In this document: positions 46,619 to 55,806 of the stretch, one piece after another
Numbering within the stretch: position 1 is the stretch's first letter
How the letters are laid out: every line of letters begins with the position of its first letter
From: Amycolatopsis lexingtonensis
Lineage (GTDB): Bacteria; Actinomycetota; Actinomycetes; Mycobacteriales; Pseudonocardiaceae
Assembly: GCF_014873755.1 (NCBI RefSeq)
Contig: NZ_JADBEG010000001.1
Span: forward strand, 8,840,501 to 8,904,500
Reading direction: 5' to 3'
Length of the DNA stretch: 64,000 nucleotides
The notes under the pieces: generated by a model
What the model was told of the DNA's origin: nothing
Databases searched by the model: none
The model's input: only the letters and a program-made list of their open reading frames with translations
Position numbers and translations under genes: made by a program

Positions 46619-48130
46619 GTGGTGCGGCAGGTGGTGGCGAGGCAGGGACAGCCCGGCCCGGGTATCGCGGTCCGCAGGGCGGTGGTGGACGTGCTGGTGG
46701 TGGCCGGCTTCGCCGATGACAAATCCATCCGCACCCTGATGGTCGGTGAACTGCGTGAGGCACTCGACCACCCGTTCACCTTTTCGGACCAGCTGACCGG
46801 CCGTGACCAGCTGATCGAAATCGTCTCCGCGTGCTGCCGCCTCCGCGAAGGCCTCAACGTGCTGGCGGGCGTGATCGAGTTCCTGCGTCCCGGCAGCAAG
46901 GAATGCGCCGAGGTGCGCGCTCTCGTCTCTTCGGTGCGGATGCACGAAGTAGTGCCCGAAGCGGAACAGGAAAAACTGCGTGAACGGCTGGCGGGGTTCG
47001 CTCCGCCGGGACTCGCGAAGGCCGTGCGCCGTGCCGCCCGTTACGTCTCTCCGCCGCCGCGTTACGAAGACGCGTCGGCGGCCTTCTCCGGTCTTGCCGA
47101 CTTGAACGCGGGGCCCGGGGAATTGCCGCCGCTGCTGATGTTCGTCGAACTGATCGCCGCCGAGTGCGACCGCGCTCTCGCCGCGGAACTGCGCGCGTGG
47201 TCGGACGGGCAGGTCCGGCGGTTGCGCTTGCGGGACGCCCTCGACCAGCTGCGCGCTGAACTCACGGCGCCCCGGCCCGCCGCCGCGGGCCGGCTGTACC
47301 TCGTCGTCCTCGTGCGCCCGGATCCCCTCGAAGACGACCTGTACGAGTTGTCTTCGTGGCGGCAGGACGATCCGGCGGACTGGCCGCCCGCGCGCGGGGA
47401 AACGGTGCTGGTCCGGCAGAACCAGCTGGAGCGCCACGTCGACGTGCTGGTCGGTGAAGCCGAAGAAGCCTGGTCCGAGGTGGCGGCCGACGTCGTGGTC
47501 GAGTTCGTCCTGCCGCGGGAGCTGCTGAACCTGCCCGTGCACGCGTGGACGACCGAGCGCGCTTCCGGCGCACCGAAGCCGTTGTACCTCAGCTACCCGA
47601 CCGTGGTGCGTTCGCTGGAACGGATGAGCTCACCGCGCTGGCACCGCGTCTGGCGGCAGCGCTGGGAGTCGTGGACCCGTGATCCTTCGTTCGAACGGGT
47701 GTATTTCTGCGGTGCCGGTGACAGTCCCGATCGACTCCGGCTCGAGGCTGTTTTGAGCAATCGGCAATGGGCGATGACCGTGCTCACCGAATCGCCGCCG
47801 GTCAGGGCGGCAGCGGGCGAGGACGAGCTTTTGCCCGCGTTGCGCGCGGGGGTCCCGGTCATCGTCTGGCACCCATCGGCCCCTTCGGAACTCGTTCGCG
47901 AAGTGGTAGCCTGGCTAGCCGAAAGCCGTGGCGGATTGGGGGATTTGCCCGCGCTGGCGAGGGAGTCTCGACTGGACGCTCTTCGGAATCCGCCGTCGTC
48001 GGGCGATGGTGGTGTACTCACGGACCTGGTGGTGCTATGGGACGACCCGAATCGGTTGCTTCCCATCGGCGAAACCGGGATCATCGGGCACCTCGAAGGA
48101 GGTGCCGATTCGCGTGACCGAGCTTCCTGA
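46619..48130 (+). CDS. VMAP-type protein: N-terminal EAD + VMAP-C domain (cassette 2)
   Basis: The 503-residue paralogue of the cassette 1 VMAP protein has an N-terminal EAD (VRRAVVDVLVVAGF, TGRDQLIEIVSAC) and VMAP-C motifs LPRELLNLPVHAW near residue 297 and LYLSYPTVVRSLERM. The first GTG is used; GTGs at 46622 and 46631 are also possible. It overlaps MoxR2 by 17 bp. Both VMAPs share the end xxRDRAS-type overlap peptide, so the overlap itself is conserved. No cyclase-like partner gene precedes this copy. Confidence 0.78.
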   Translation: MVRQVVARQGQPGPGIAVRRAVVDVLVVAGFADDKSIRTLMVGELREALDHPFTFSDQLTGRDQLIEIVSACCRLREGLNVLAGVIEFLRPGSKECAEVRALVSSVRMHEVVPEAEQEKLRERLAGFAPPGLAKAVRRAARYVSPPPRYEDASAAFSGLADLNAGPGELPPLLMFVELIAAECDRALAAELRAWSDGQVRRLRLRDALDQLRAELTAPRPAAAGRLYLVVLVRPDPLEDDLYELSSWRQDDPADWPPARGETVLVRQNQLERHVDVLVGEAEEAWSEVAADVVVEFVLPRELLNLPVHAWTTERASGAPKPLYLSYPTVVRSLERMSSPRWHRVWRQRWESWTRDPSFERVYFCGAGDSPDRLRLEAVLSNRQWAMTVLTESPPVRAAAGEDELLPALRAGVPVIVWHPSAPSELVREVVAWLAESRGGLGDLPALARESRLDALRNPPSSGDGGVLTDLVVLWDDPNRLLPIGETGIIGHLEGGADSRDRAS

Positions 48131-49205
48131 CACCCGGATCGGAGCGTCGCAGCATCCGGACAGTCCGCCCGATTGGTGGATTTACCGTGGTACCGGCCGC
48201 CCGTTGCACGACATCAGGCTGGCCGACCGGTTGCCGGACCCGCCGCCGTGGCGCACCTTCCGCGGCGCGACGCTCCCCGAGCGGGACGTCTTCCCGCCCG
48301 ACGACGGGGAAATCGAGCGCAAGCTGGGCATCGAACTCAGCTACTCCGCGCGGAACGTCGACGAGCACGAAGTCGAGATGGTCAACGCGGCGCTGTACCT
48401 CCGCCGCCCGTTGCTGGTCACGGGCCGGCCGGGGAGCGGCAAGTCGAGCCTGGCGTACCGGATTTCCCGCGAACTCGGGCTGGGCCGGGTACTCCGCTGG
48501 GCGATCACCTCGCAGACCACGCTCAAGTCCGGCCTCTACGACTACGACGCGATCGGCCGGGTCCAGGCCGCCGCCGCGTGGAAGGAACTGGCCGCCTCCG
48601 GCGTGGGGACCCCGGGCGAGGTCCCGATCGGCGAGTTCGTCCGGCTGGGTGAGCTGGGCACGGCGTTCCTCCCCCGGCGGCTGCCGCGGGTGCTGCTGAT
48701 CGACGAGCTCGACAAATCGGAATCGGACCTGCCGCACGACCTCCTCGGATTGTTCGAGGACGGCGAATTCGCGGTCCCCGAGCTGGCCAGGGACGCGCGC
48801 CGCTCGGTGCGGGCCGAGGTGTTCACCGCGGATCCCGGGTACACCGCCGAAATCGAGCACGGCCGGGTCCGGTGCCACGCGTTCCCCATCGTCGTCATCA
48901 CCAGCAACGGTGAACGTGAATTCCCGCCCGCGTTCCTCCGCCGGTGCCTGCGGCTGGAAACCCGGGATCCGGACGCCGGCCAGCTCGCGGCGATGGTCGC
49001 CGCGCACGCCATCGACCCGGACGGCCGCCGGGCCGCGCTGATCGAAGACTTCGTCACCCGCAGCGCGGGGGTGGGCGGGCTGCCGGCGGACAAGCTGCTC
49101 GACGCGATCTTCCTGGCCACCTCGGGCGCCTACCGGGCCGAGGACGACGCGTGGCCGCGCCTGGTCGATTCGCTGTGGCGACAGCTCAATCCGCAGGGGC
49201 CCTGA
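48114..49205 (+). CDS. MoxR-type AAA+ ATPase (cassette 2)
   Basis: The 363-residue protein is a close paralogue of the cassette 1 ATPase: Walker A TGRPGSGKSSLA near 104, Walker B VLLIDELDKSESDLP near 191 and sensor-1 VVITSNGEREFPPAFLRRCLR. The shared N-terminal block PPDWWIYRGTGR marks the subfamily. The GTG at 48114 is chosen by alignment with cassette 1; AAGGAGG lies upstream at long spacing, and a GTG at 48102 is possible. It is followed by the giant vWA gene after 1 bp. Confidence 0.86.
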   Translation: MTELPDTRIGASQHPDSPPDWWIYRGTGRPLHDIRLADRLPDPPPWRTFRGATLPERDVFPPDDGEIERKLGIELSYSARNVDEHEVEMVNAALYLRRPLLVTGRPGSGKSSLAYRISRELGLGRVLRWAITSQTTLKSGLYDYDAIGRVQAAAAWKELAASGVGTPGEVPIGEFVRLGELGTAFLPRRLPRVLLIDELDKSESDLPHDLLGLFEDGEFAVPELARDARRSVRAEVFTADPGYTAEIEHGRVRCHAFPIVVITSNGEREFPPAFLRRCLRLETRDPDAGQLAAMVAAHAIDPDGRRAALIEDFVTRSAGVGGLPADKLLDAIFLATSGAYRAEDDAWPRLVDSLWRQLNPQGP

Positions 49206-49206
49206 A

Positions 49207-52200
49207 ATGGCGGACCCCACCGCGGGCGAGCCCGACCTGACGTGGACCGAACTCGGCGACGGCCTGTGGCTCATGGCGGCGATCAACGCGTCCGCCACCC
49301 CGGGCCCCGCCCCGGCGGAGCGTCCGGCACGGCCCGGCGGAACGCCGCCGGATCCGGTCGAGGACCGGCGGGACGGTCCCGCACCGGTGTCCCGCGACAG
49401 CGAGGAACCCGAGCTCGTACCGGCCGCGGGCGGGGGCGGTCCCGCCCCGGGCACACCGCCGGACGATCGGGAATGGCTCACCGAGCAGGCCGCCGGAAAC
49501 GGCGGTCTGCTCGCACCCGAGCCGGGTGCCGGCCGGGCGGACGCGGAACTCGCCGGAGTGGCGACCGCACCGGTCCTGCCCGGCGCGGCGCAGCTCGTCC
49601 GCGCGTTGCGGCCGTTCAAGCGGAAAGTCGCGTCCAGGAGCGAGGCCGACGTCGAACTCGACGAAGACCGCACCGCGGAGGAAGCGGCGCAGAGCGGGAT
49701 GTGGTTGCCGGTCACCCGCCGTCGGCGCGACCGATGGCTCGACCTCACGCTCGTGATCGACTCGACGCCGTCGATGGCGCTCTGGACCCCGACGGTGAAC
49801 GCGTTCGTCCGCTTGGTGGAGCGCGTCGGCGCGTTCCGGTCCGTCCGGGTCCGGCTGCTGGAAACCGGCAAGACCGGCCCCGCGGAAGGGGGCGCGGTCG
49901 TCGGCCCCACCCTGCGCGGTGGGACGGCCGACGCCCCGGCCAGGGGTGCGGGAGAGCTGATCGGCTCGGCCGGCCGGAGCCTGCTGCTGCTGGTGACCGA
50001 CGGCGTGAGCGACGCGTGGCACCGGGACCTGGTTTCCCCGATGCTCGCCCGCTGGGGGCGGGCCATGCCGGTCGCGATCGTGCACCTGCTGCCGCACCGG
50101 CTCTGGTCGCGCGGCGGGATGGGCATCTGCCAGACGGTGCTGACCCCGCCGGGACCCCTGCGGCCCAACGGAAGCTACGACGTGCGTTCGGCCGACGTGC
50201 TGCTGGAACCGGGCGAAGCCGAAGAGCTCACCGCGGGCGCGGTGCCGGTGCCGGTGTTGGAGCTGCAGGACCGGTGGCTCGGCTGGTGGGCGTCGCTGGT
50301 GACGGGAGTGGGCGGCGTGCCGCGGAAAGCCGCGGTGGTGCTCGCCCGCGACGAGCCGCGGCCGGCCGACGCCGACACCGGGACGCGGGTGGAATGGTCG
50401 GCACGGGAAAAGGTGCAGCAGTTCCACAGCTCCGCGTCGCCACCGGCATTCCGGCTGGCGACGCTCCTCGCCGCGGTGCCCGTGGACGTCGGCGTCGCCC
50501 GGACCCTGCAGGCCGAACTCGTCCCGGGCTCCGGGCCCGACCACCTCGCCGAGGTGTTCACGAGCGGGCTGCTCGAGCGGGCTCGCGACGGAACACCGTG
50601 GGATCGCGCCCAATGGGAATTCGCCGGCCACGTGCGCCAGCTGCTCCTGCGCGGCGCCCGGCGCTCGGACACGGCGCACGCGGTGATCAGCGCGTCGCGG
50701 CGCTTCGGGGACCAGAAGCCGGTACTGGTGCGGCTGCAGGCCGCACTGGCAGCCCCGGACGCCACCCCGGACCCCGTGCTCCCGGCGACGACGCCCGAGG
50801 AGATAGCACTGGAACGCGACCTGATGCGTGCGTTGTCCGGTCCGTATTTGTCCCGGGCGGATCGGTTGGAGAGTAGAATCGCGGGCATTGGTCAACTCGG
50901 CGACCGAACGTCCACTAGCATCCCGGCGGTGAGTGACACGATGTCGCAGGAACTCAAGCCGATGGGTTCCTCGAGTGAACCTGAATCCGTTGTCCGTCCC
51001 GATGCCGGGACCGTGGACATATCTCCGTCGTCGAGCGAGGCGCCTCCGGCTCTGCGCACGAAGGTCGTCCGCGATGTTGCCGACATGACCAGTCGAAGCG
51101 TACGCCGTTCTGGTGATGAAGCACCACCCGTTTGGGGTGTTGTTCCACCCAAAAACCCCAATTTCACCGGGAGGCGTGAACTACTCGATCAATTGGGTGA
51201 GCGGCTGGGCGCGGGCACCACCGCTGTCCTGCCTGCGGCGTTGCACGGAATGGGCGGTATTGGCAAGACGCAGATGGCGGTGGAATATATCTACCGGCAC
51301 TTGCAAGACTACGACATCGTGTGGTGGATCCAAGCCACCCAGCCCACGCAGATCCGCAAGTCGCTCACCGAACTGGCCCAGCACCTGCGGCTCCCGGGTG
51401 CCGACGAAGCCATCACTGCAGTCCCGGCGGTCCGCGAGGCGCTGCGGCTCGGCCGCCCTTACCGGCGCTGGCTGCTGGTCTTCGATTCGGCCGAAGACCC
51501 GGAGATGGTCCGCCCGTTCTTCCCGGTCGACGGGCCCGGCCAGATCCTGGTGACGTCCCGCAACCCCGGCTGGGCCGGTATCGCGCGTCCGCTGGAAGTC
51601 GCCGTCTTCCAACGCGACGAAAGCAAGAACCTGCTCAGCCTTCGTCGCTCCGGGCTTGCCGACGAGGACTCCGACCTGATCGCGGAGAAGCTCGGGGACC
51701 TGCCGCTCGCCGTCGAGCAGGCGGCCGCGTGGCTCGCCGAGACCGGCATGCCGGCGCAGGAGTACCTGAGGCTGTTCGACGAGAAGGTCACCGAAATCCT
51801 CGACACCTCCGCCCCGAGCGACTACGAAGTGTCGGTCGCCGCCGCGTGGAACGTGTCCTTCGACGAGCTGAGTTCCCGCAGCCCGGCCGCCCACCAGCTG
51901 CTGCAGGTCTGCGCCTTCTTTGCTCCGGAACCGATTTCCCGGAGCTTGTTCGCCGGGGTCCGTGGAATCTCCGTCGCGCCCGAACTCGACTCGGCCCTGA
52001 GAGACCCGATGCGGCTCAGCCGCGCGATTCGCGACATCAACCGCTACGGCTTGGCCAAGATCGACCACCGTAGTGACACCCTCCTGCTGCACCGGCTGGT
52101 CCAGCTCGTACTGCGCAACCGGATGGGCGAACAAGACCGCATGGAACTGCGCCACGGCGCGCACCTGCTGCTCGCGAACCTCGACCCGAACGACCCGGCT

Positions 52201-53634
52201 TCCCCGCAGACGTGGCCGCGGTACCAGGAGATCCTGCCGCACATTTACGACACCGAACTGACCCAGTGCACCGATCCCTGGGTGCGACAGCTCGTCATCA
52301 ACCTTTTCAAATTCCTCTACCACTGGGGTGACCACCAAGGAGCGCTCGCACTCGCCGAGAGGGCGGTCAAGGCGTGGGCGACGGATCGGGAGGAACGGCT
52401 TGCTCGAGGCGATGAGCCCGTTGAAGATCCGCCTTTGCTGGAGCTCGCCGCATCCGAGCGGTTGGCCTTCTTCTACTGGGTCGTCGGGCGGTACGACGAA
52501 GCTGAAAAAGTCGCTAAGGAGACGCGGCGGCGCTACATCGAGGCAGTCGGCCCGGAAAGTGAAGAGACGCTGGCCGCGCAGCTCACATACGCACTGATTC
52601 TGAAGGCGCGCGGTGATTTCGCGGAGGCGCGGAACCGCAACGGGGAAATCTTCGAACAAACCCGAGGGCTGTTCGGCAATGACGATCCGACCACTTTGTT
52701 GTCCGCGCACGAGTTCATCGTCGCCCTCCTGTTGACCGGCGAGTACGAAGCTGCACGTGAACTCGCTGGGGAAACGTACAGCCGTCGATCCGAAATCTTC
52801 GGTTACGACAACGAAAATACGATCTTCACTCAGGTGGTGTTCGTGCTCGCCCGGCGTGAACTGGGACACTACCAGTGGGCTCGGATCGAAATGGAGCGTA
52901 TCGCCGCGCGAGCTGAGCAGGTTTACGGTCGTGACAGCGTCGGCACGCTTCGACGTCGATACTTCGAGTCGGTGGCTTGCCGCAAGGACGGCGACCACGC
53001 GGCAGCATTTGAGCTTTCGAGTGATGCGATGGTGAAGATCCGGGGTCGCTACGGCAATGACCACCCGAACGCGATGGTCTGTGCGCTGGGGCATTCCATC
53101 GACCTCCGGCACGCGCGGAGGTTCGCCGACGCCCGCGCTCTGGGCGAAGAAGTTTACGACCTCTATCGCCAGAACCTCGGGGAAAATCACCCGCATACCC
53201 TGTCGGCTCAGCTCGACCTCGGGGTGACCCTTCGACTCGGTGGTGATCCGGCCAGTGCCCGGGTGGTCGATGAGAAGGCGCTGGCGGGATTGCGGGAAAC
53301 GCTCGGCGAGGACCACCCGCACACGATCGTCTGCGGGATCGACCTGGCGAGCGACCTTTTCGCGCTGGATCGGATCACCGAGGCGGCGGCTCTGGATGCC
53401 GACCTGCTGGACCGTGCCCGCCGCGTCATGGGTGAAGATCACCCGACCACCTTGGCCGTGCAGCTCAACCGTTCGCTGGACCTGCGAGCCCTGGGCGAAA
53501 CAACCGAGGCGGACGCGCTCTACGACGATGCGCTCCGGCGGTACCGCTTGGTGCTCGGCGAGAACCACCCGGGTACCGAGTCGGCGGTGCGCGGTGTCCG
53601 AGCTGACTGCGACATCGATCCGATGCCGCTGTAG
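49207..53634 (+). CDS. vWA + NB-ARC + TPR giant protein (cassette 2)
   Basis: The 1475-residue paralogue of the cassette 1 protein has a vWA motif VIDSTPSM near 184, P-loop GMGGIGKT near 680, LLVFDSAEDP near 755 and C-terminal TPR-type repeats ending CDIDPMPL. It is longer because of a Ser/Pro-rich linker (residues about 555-650) between the vWA and NB-ARC modules. That linker and parts of the TPR region (about 50870-51200 and 52330-53060) look visibly less GC-rich than the rest. It likely acts with MoxR2 and VMAP2. Trigger and effector activity are unknown. Confidence 0.85.
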   Translation: MADPTAGEPDLTWTELGDGLWLMAAINASATPGPAPAERPARPGGTPPDPVEDRRDGPAPVSRDSEEPELVPAAGGGGPAPGTPPDDREWLTEQAAGNGGLLAPEPGAGRADAELAGVATAPVLPGAAQLVRALRPFKRKVASRSEADVELDEDRTAEEAAQSGMWLPVTRRRRDRWLDLTLVIDSTPSMALWTPTVNAFVRLVERVGAFRSVRVRLLETGKTGPAEGGAVVGPTLRGGTADAPARGAGELIGSAGRSLLLLVTDGVSDAWHRDLVSPMLARWGRAMPVAIVHLLPHRLWSRGGMGICQTVLTPPGPLRPNGSYDVRSADVLLEPGEAEELTAGAVPVPVLELQDRWLGWWASLVTGVGGVPRKAAVVLARDEPRPADADTGTRVEWSAREKVQQFHSSASPPAFRLATLLAAVPVDVGVARTLQAELVPGSGPDHLAEVFTSGLLERARDGTPWDRAQWEFAGHVRQLLLRGARRSDTAHAVISASRRFGDQKPVLVRLQAALAAPDATPDPVLPATTPEEIALERDLMRALSGPYLSRADRLESRIAGIGQLGDRTSTSIPAVSDTMSQELKPMGSSSEPESVVRPDAGTVDISPSSSEAPPALRTKVVRDVADMTSRSVRRSGDEAPPVWGVVPPKNPNFTGRRELLDQLGERLGAGTTAVLPAALHGMGGIGKTQMAVEYIYRHLQDYDIVWWIQATQPTQIRKSLTELAQHLRLPGADEAITAVPAVREALRLGRPYRRWLLVFDSAEDPEMVRPFFPVDGPGQILVTSRNPGWAGIARPLEVAVFQRDESKNLLSLRRSGLADEDSDLIAEKLGDLPLAVEQAAAWLAETGMPAQEYLRLFDEKVTEILDTSAPSDYEVSVAAAWNVSFDELSSRSPAAHQLLQVCAFFAPEPISRSLFAGVRGISVAPELDSALRDPMRLSRAIRDINRYGLAKIDHRSDTLLLHRLVQLVLRNRMGEQDRMELRHGAHLLLANLDPNDPASPQTWPRYQEILPHIYDTELTQCTDPWVRQLVINLFKFLYHWGDHQGALALAERAVKAWATDREERLARGDEPVEDPPLLELAASERLAFFYWVVGRYDEAEKVAKETRRRYIEAVGPESEETLAAQLTYALILKARGDFAEARNRNGEIFEQTRGLFGNDDPTTLLSAHEFIVALLLTGEYEAARELAGETYSRRSEIFGYDNENTIFTQVVFVLARRELGHYQWARIEMERIAARAEQVYGRDSVGTLRRRYFESVACRKDGDHAAAFELSSDAMVKIRGRYGNDHPNAMVCALGHSIDLRHARRFADARALGEEVYDLYRQNLGENHPHTLSAQLDLGVTLRLGGDPASARVVDEKALAGLRETLGEDHPHTIVCGIDLASDLFALDRITEAAALDADLLDRARRVMGEDHPTTLAVQLNRSLDLRALGETTEADALYDDALRRYRLVLGENHPGTESAVRGVRADCDIDPMPL

Positions 53635-53671
53635 GCGGTCCTTTCTCGCGAAATTGTTCCCAGCCGATCAC

Positions 53672-55519
53672 TCAATGAGTGAACCGGCCCAGCCAGCCGG
53701 CGATCGCTTCGACCGACGGAGCCGATCCCTGTTCATCACGCAGGAGGCGATGCACCGCCCGGACCAGTTCCGGGCGGTGCAGCAGTGCCCGGGACGCCGG
53801 CCCGGTACTCCTGGCCGCGAGAGCCAGTCCCAGTCCGGTCAGAGCGGCGGGGTCGTCCGGGTTGGCGGCCAGGAGTTGCCGGTACCCGGTCGCGGCTTCG
53901 TCCGGCTCCCCGGCTACGAAATGCAGATCGGCTTCCGTCGCGCCGGGAACTGCGGACCCGTGTGCGGCGAACCGCGCACGACCGTCCGTGCCGAGGCGGA
54001 GCCGGATCAGGTCCGTGCGGGCGTCGTGCCAGTCCCCGTCCGGTACCGGAGTCGGCAAGGGGTCCGACAAGGCCGCGGCAGCGGAATGCGGTCGCGCGAT
54101 CCCGGCCCGCCAAGCTGCTGCCAATTCCGCCACAATGCCGGGGTCGGGCCGTAAATGCCTGGTCCGCCAAGCCGCGTAGTGATCTTCGGCGGCGAAACGC
54201 GCCCATGTCCGAGGGGCACCTGCGACCGATTCCTTCTGCCACGGGAGGAGCTTCGCGGCAACACCGTCGAGGAACCGGCGGCCGGCGGCAGTGAGGCTTT
54301 CATCGGTGCGGACCAAGGTCAGGGTGCGCCAGACCTGTCCGCGCCACAGCGCGAATTCGAATGCGGCGAGTTCGTTGTCCGGCTCCGCCGCGGCAAGGGC
54401 CCGCCAGAAAGATGCCACCCCGAAAAAGGCGTAGATGCCGTGCAGCACACCGCCGACGGGGCGTGGGTCGTCCCGCCACGGTGCATACAATCGCTCCCGC
54501 CGGTCATCGTGGTTCAGGCGCACGATATGGAGCAGGCCGCCCAGCCGGATGTGCTGGAATTCGTGGACCAGTGCGGCAGCGAGCGGCGCGGGATCCTCGC
54601 CGTACGAGATGATCGCGCTGCCGAAAGCCTCGCCGGTCGACGCACTCGGCAGCCGGAACGGCACAGCGGGCTCGGGAACCAGGGAGTCGAGGCCGACCGG
54701 CAGCGCTTCCGCGACCGCGGGCAGGTATCCGGTGAGCAGCCGCCACGCGTCGGCGAGCACCGTTCGCCAGGATTCGACTTCGACGGGGCTCAGCCGTTCC
54801 GGCTGAATCGGCTCGTACAGCCCACGATACGGATCCAGGTCGTCGATGCGAACGGAGAGCCGTTGGCCGTCGGACCACGCCACGGCTTCGCGGACTCCGT
54901 GCCAGCCTGGCGCGTCGGCGGACACTTGCGTCGGCAGGCGAACTCGTGACCGCGGGTTGCTGATCTCGACGCGCCCGCGGCTTCCCCGGATGTCGGCGAC
55001 CGAAAATGGCGCTTCGGTCCGCAGTTGCGCGAGGCCGAGTGTCGGCAGAGCTACTTTTCCTTGCCACACCGGCAGCTGTGCCTCGAAAGGGATTCCACCG
55101 CGCACTGCGGCCGCCGCGGCCAGGCAGTGCAGGTGGCCGAGGTGCACCCAGAACGGGCAGACTCCGGTGATGTCCTGCCGGCAAAGCCGCGTGGTGTAGC
55201 CCGCCCACGTCCCGGTGTAGGGATGGGCGAGGATCGTTTCGAGCGCGCGCGGCGCCGTTCGTTCGACTCGCGCCAGCAATTCCCACGCGATTTCGGGCGA
55301 CGGCAGCGGCCGGTATGAGTCTTCGGACTTCGCCGAAACTTCGACCAGGCCGCGCAGAAGCAGGAGGCGACGGCTCCGTTCGGCGGCACGCAGCTTGCGG
55401 ACCGGTTCGGGGCCGCCCTCGCCGCGTGCCACCGCGTCGAAATCCGCCCAGGGCAATAGGTGACGAGACAAGCCGCCGGCGGAGTCGATCGTTTCGTCGG
55501 CTGCCTCGCTGCGCGACAT
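53672..55519 (-). CDS. HExxH peptide-modification-type protein (cassette 2)
   Basis: The 615-residue paralogue of the cassette 1 HExxH protein has LVHEFQHIRLGGLLHIV near residue 318, YAPWRDDPRPVGGVLHGIYAF, and a shared N-terminal half (HLGHLHCLAAAAAVRGG, PTLGLAQLR). Its ATG overlaps the TGA of the peptide gene by one base (TGATG), a strict coupling that supports a peptide-enzyme pair. It is convergent with the vWA gene, with a 37-bp gap. Confidence 0.75.
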   Translation of the reverse strand: MSRSEAADETIDSAGGLSRHLLPWADFDAVARGEGGPEPVRKLRAAERSRRLLLLRGLVEVSAKSEDSYRPLPSPEIAWELLARVERTAPRALETILAHPYTGTWAGYTTRLCRQDITGVCPFWVHLGHLHCLAAAAAVRGGIPFEAQLPVWQGKVALPTLGLAQLRTEAPFSVADIRGSRGRVEISNPRSRVRLPTQVSADAPGWHGVREAVAWSDGQRLSVRIDDLDPYRGLYEPIQPERLSPVEVESWRTVLADAWRLLTGYLPAVAEALPVGLDSLVPEPAVPFRLPSASTGEAFGSAIISYGEDPAPLAAALVHEFQHIRLGGLLHIVRLNHDDRRERLYAPWRDDPRPVGGVLHGIYAFFGVASFWRALAAAEPDNELAAFEFALWRGQVWRTLTLVRTDESLTAAGRRFLDGVAAKLLPWQKESVAGAPRTWARFAAEDHYAAWRTRHLRPDPGIVAELAAAWRAGIARPHSAAAALSDPLPTPVPDGDWHDARTDLIRLRLGTDGRARFAAHGSAVPGATEADLHFVAGEPDEAATGYRQLLAANPDDPAALTGLGLALAARSTGPASRALLHRPELVRAVHRLLRDEQGSAPSVEAIAGWLGRFTH

Positions 55520-55707
55520 CAGTCGACCCGCTTGGCCTGACTGCCGCTCGCCGTGACTTGGATGTGCGAGACCCGTTCCACCGCATGCCGCAATGACTTG
55601 CGCAGTTCGCCGCCGTCCAGGGTGCGCAGTCTGGTGAGGGAGACGCCGCCGAGGTCGAGGAGTTCGGATTCGATTCCGTCTTCTGTGCCGGAACGAGCTG
55701 CTTGCAT
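55519..55707 (-). CDS. Putative substrate peptide of the HExxH protein (cassette 2)
   Basis: This 62-residue peptide has leader IESELLDLGGVSLTRLRTLD, helix LRKSLRHAVERV and C-terminus HIQVTASGSQAKRVD. It is a paralogue of the cassette 1 peptide. The C-terminal block VTASGS-x-AKRV is the best conserved part, so it is the likely modified or recognised segment. AAGGGG precedes the ATG. Its stop is fused to the start of the HExxH gene. No FxSxx end is present. Confidence 0.7.
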   Translation of the reverse strand: MQAARSGTEDGIESELLDLGGVSLTRLRTLDGGELRKSLRHAVERVSHIQVTASGSQAKRVD

Positions 55708-55806
55708 CGCGCTTTTCCCCTTCCGCAGGGAGAGCGGACCCCGTCGGCCCGTTTCGATTGTCCCGCATTCCGGGCCGTTTCGACAGGGACGGACGCCGTG
55801 CGCCGA

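Noticed and set aside
46114..55707. Calling the small peptides true FxSxx-COOH (FxsA) proteins
   Set aside because: Both end in AKRVE/AKRVD and have no Phe-x-Ser-x-x terminus; only the layout and neighbours are similar.
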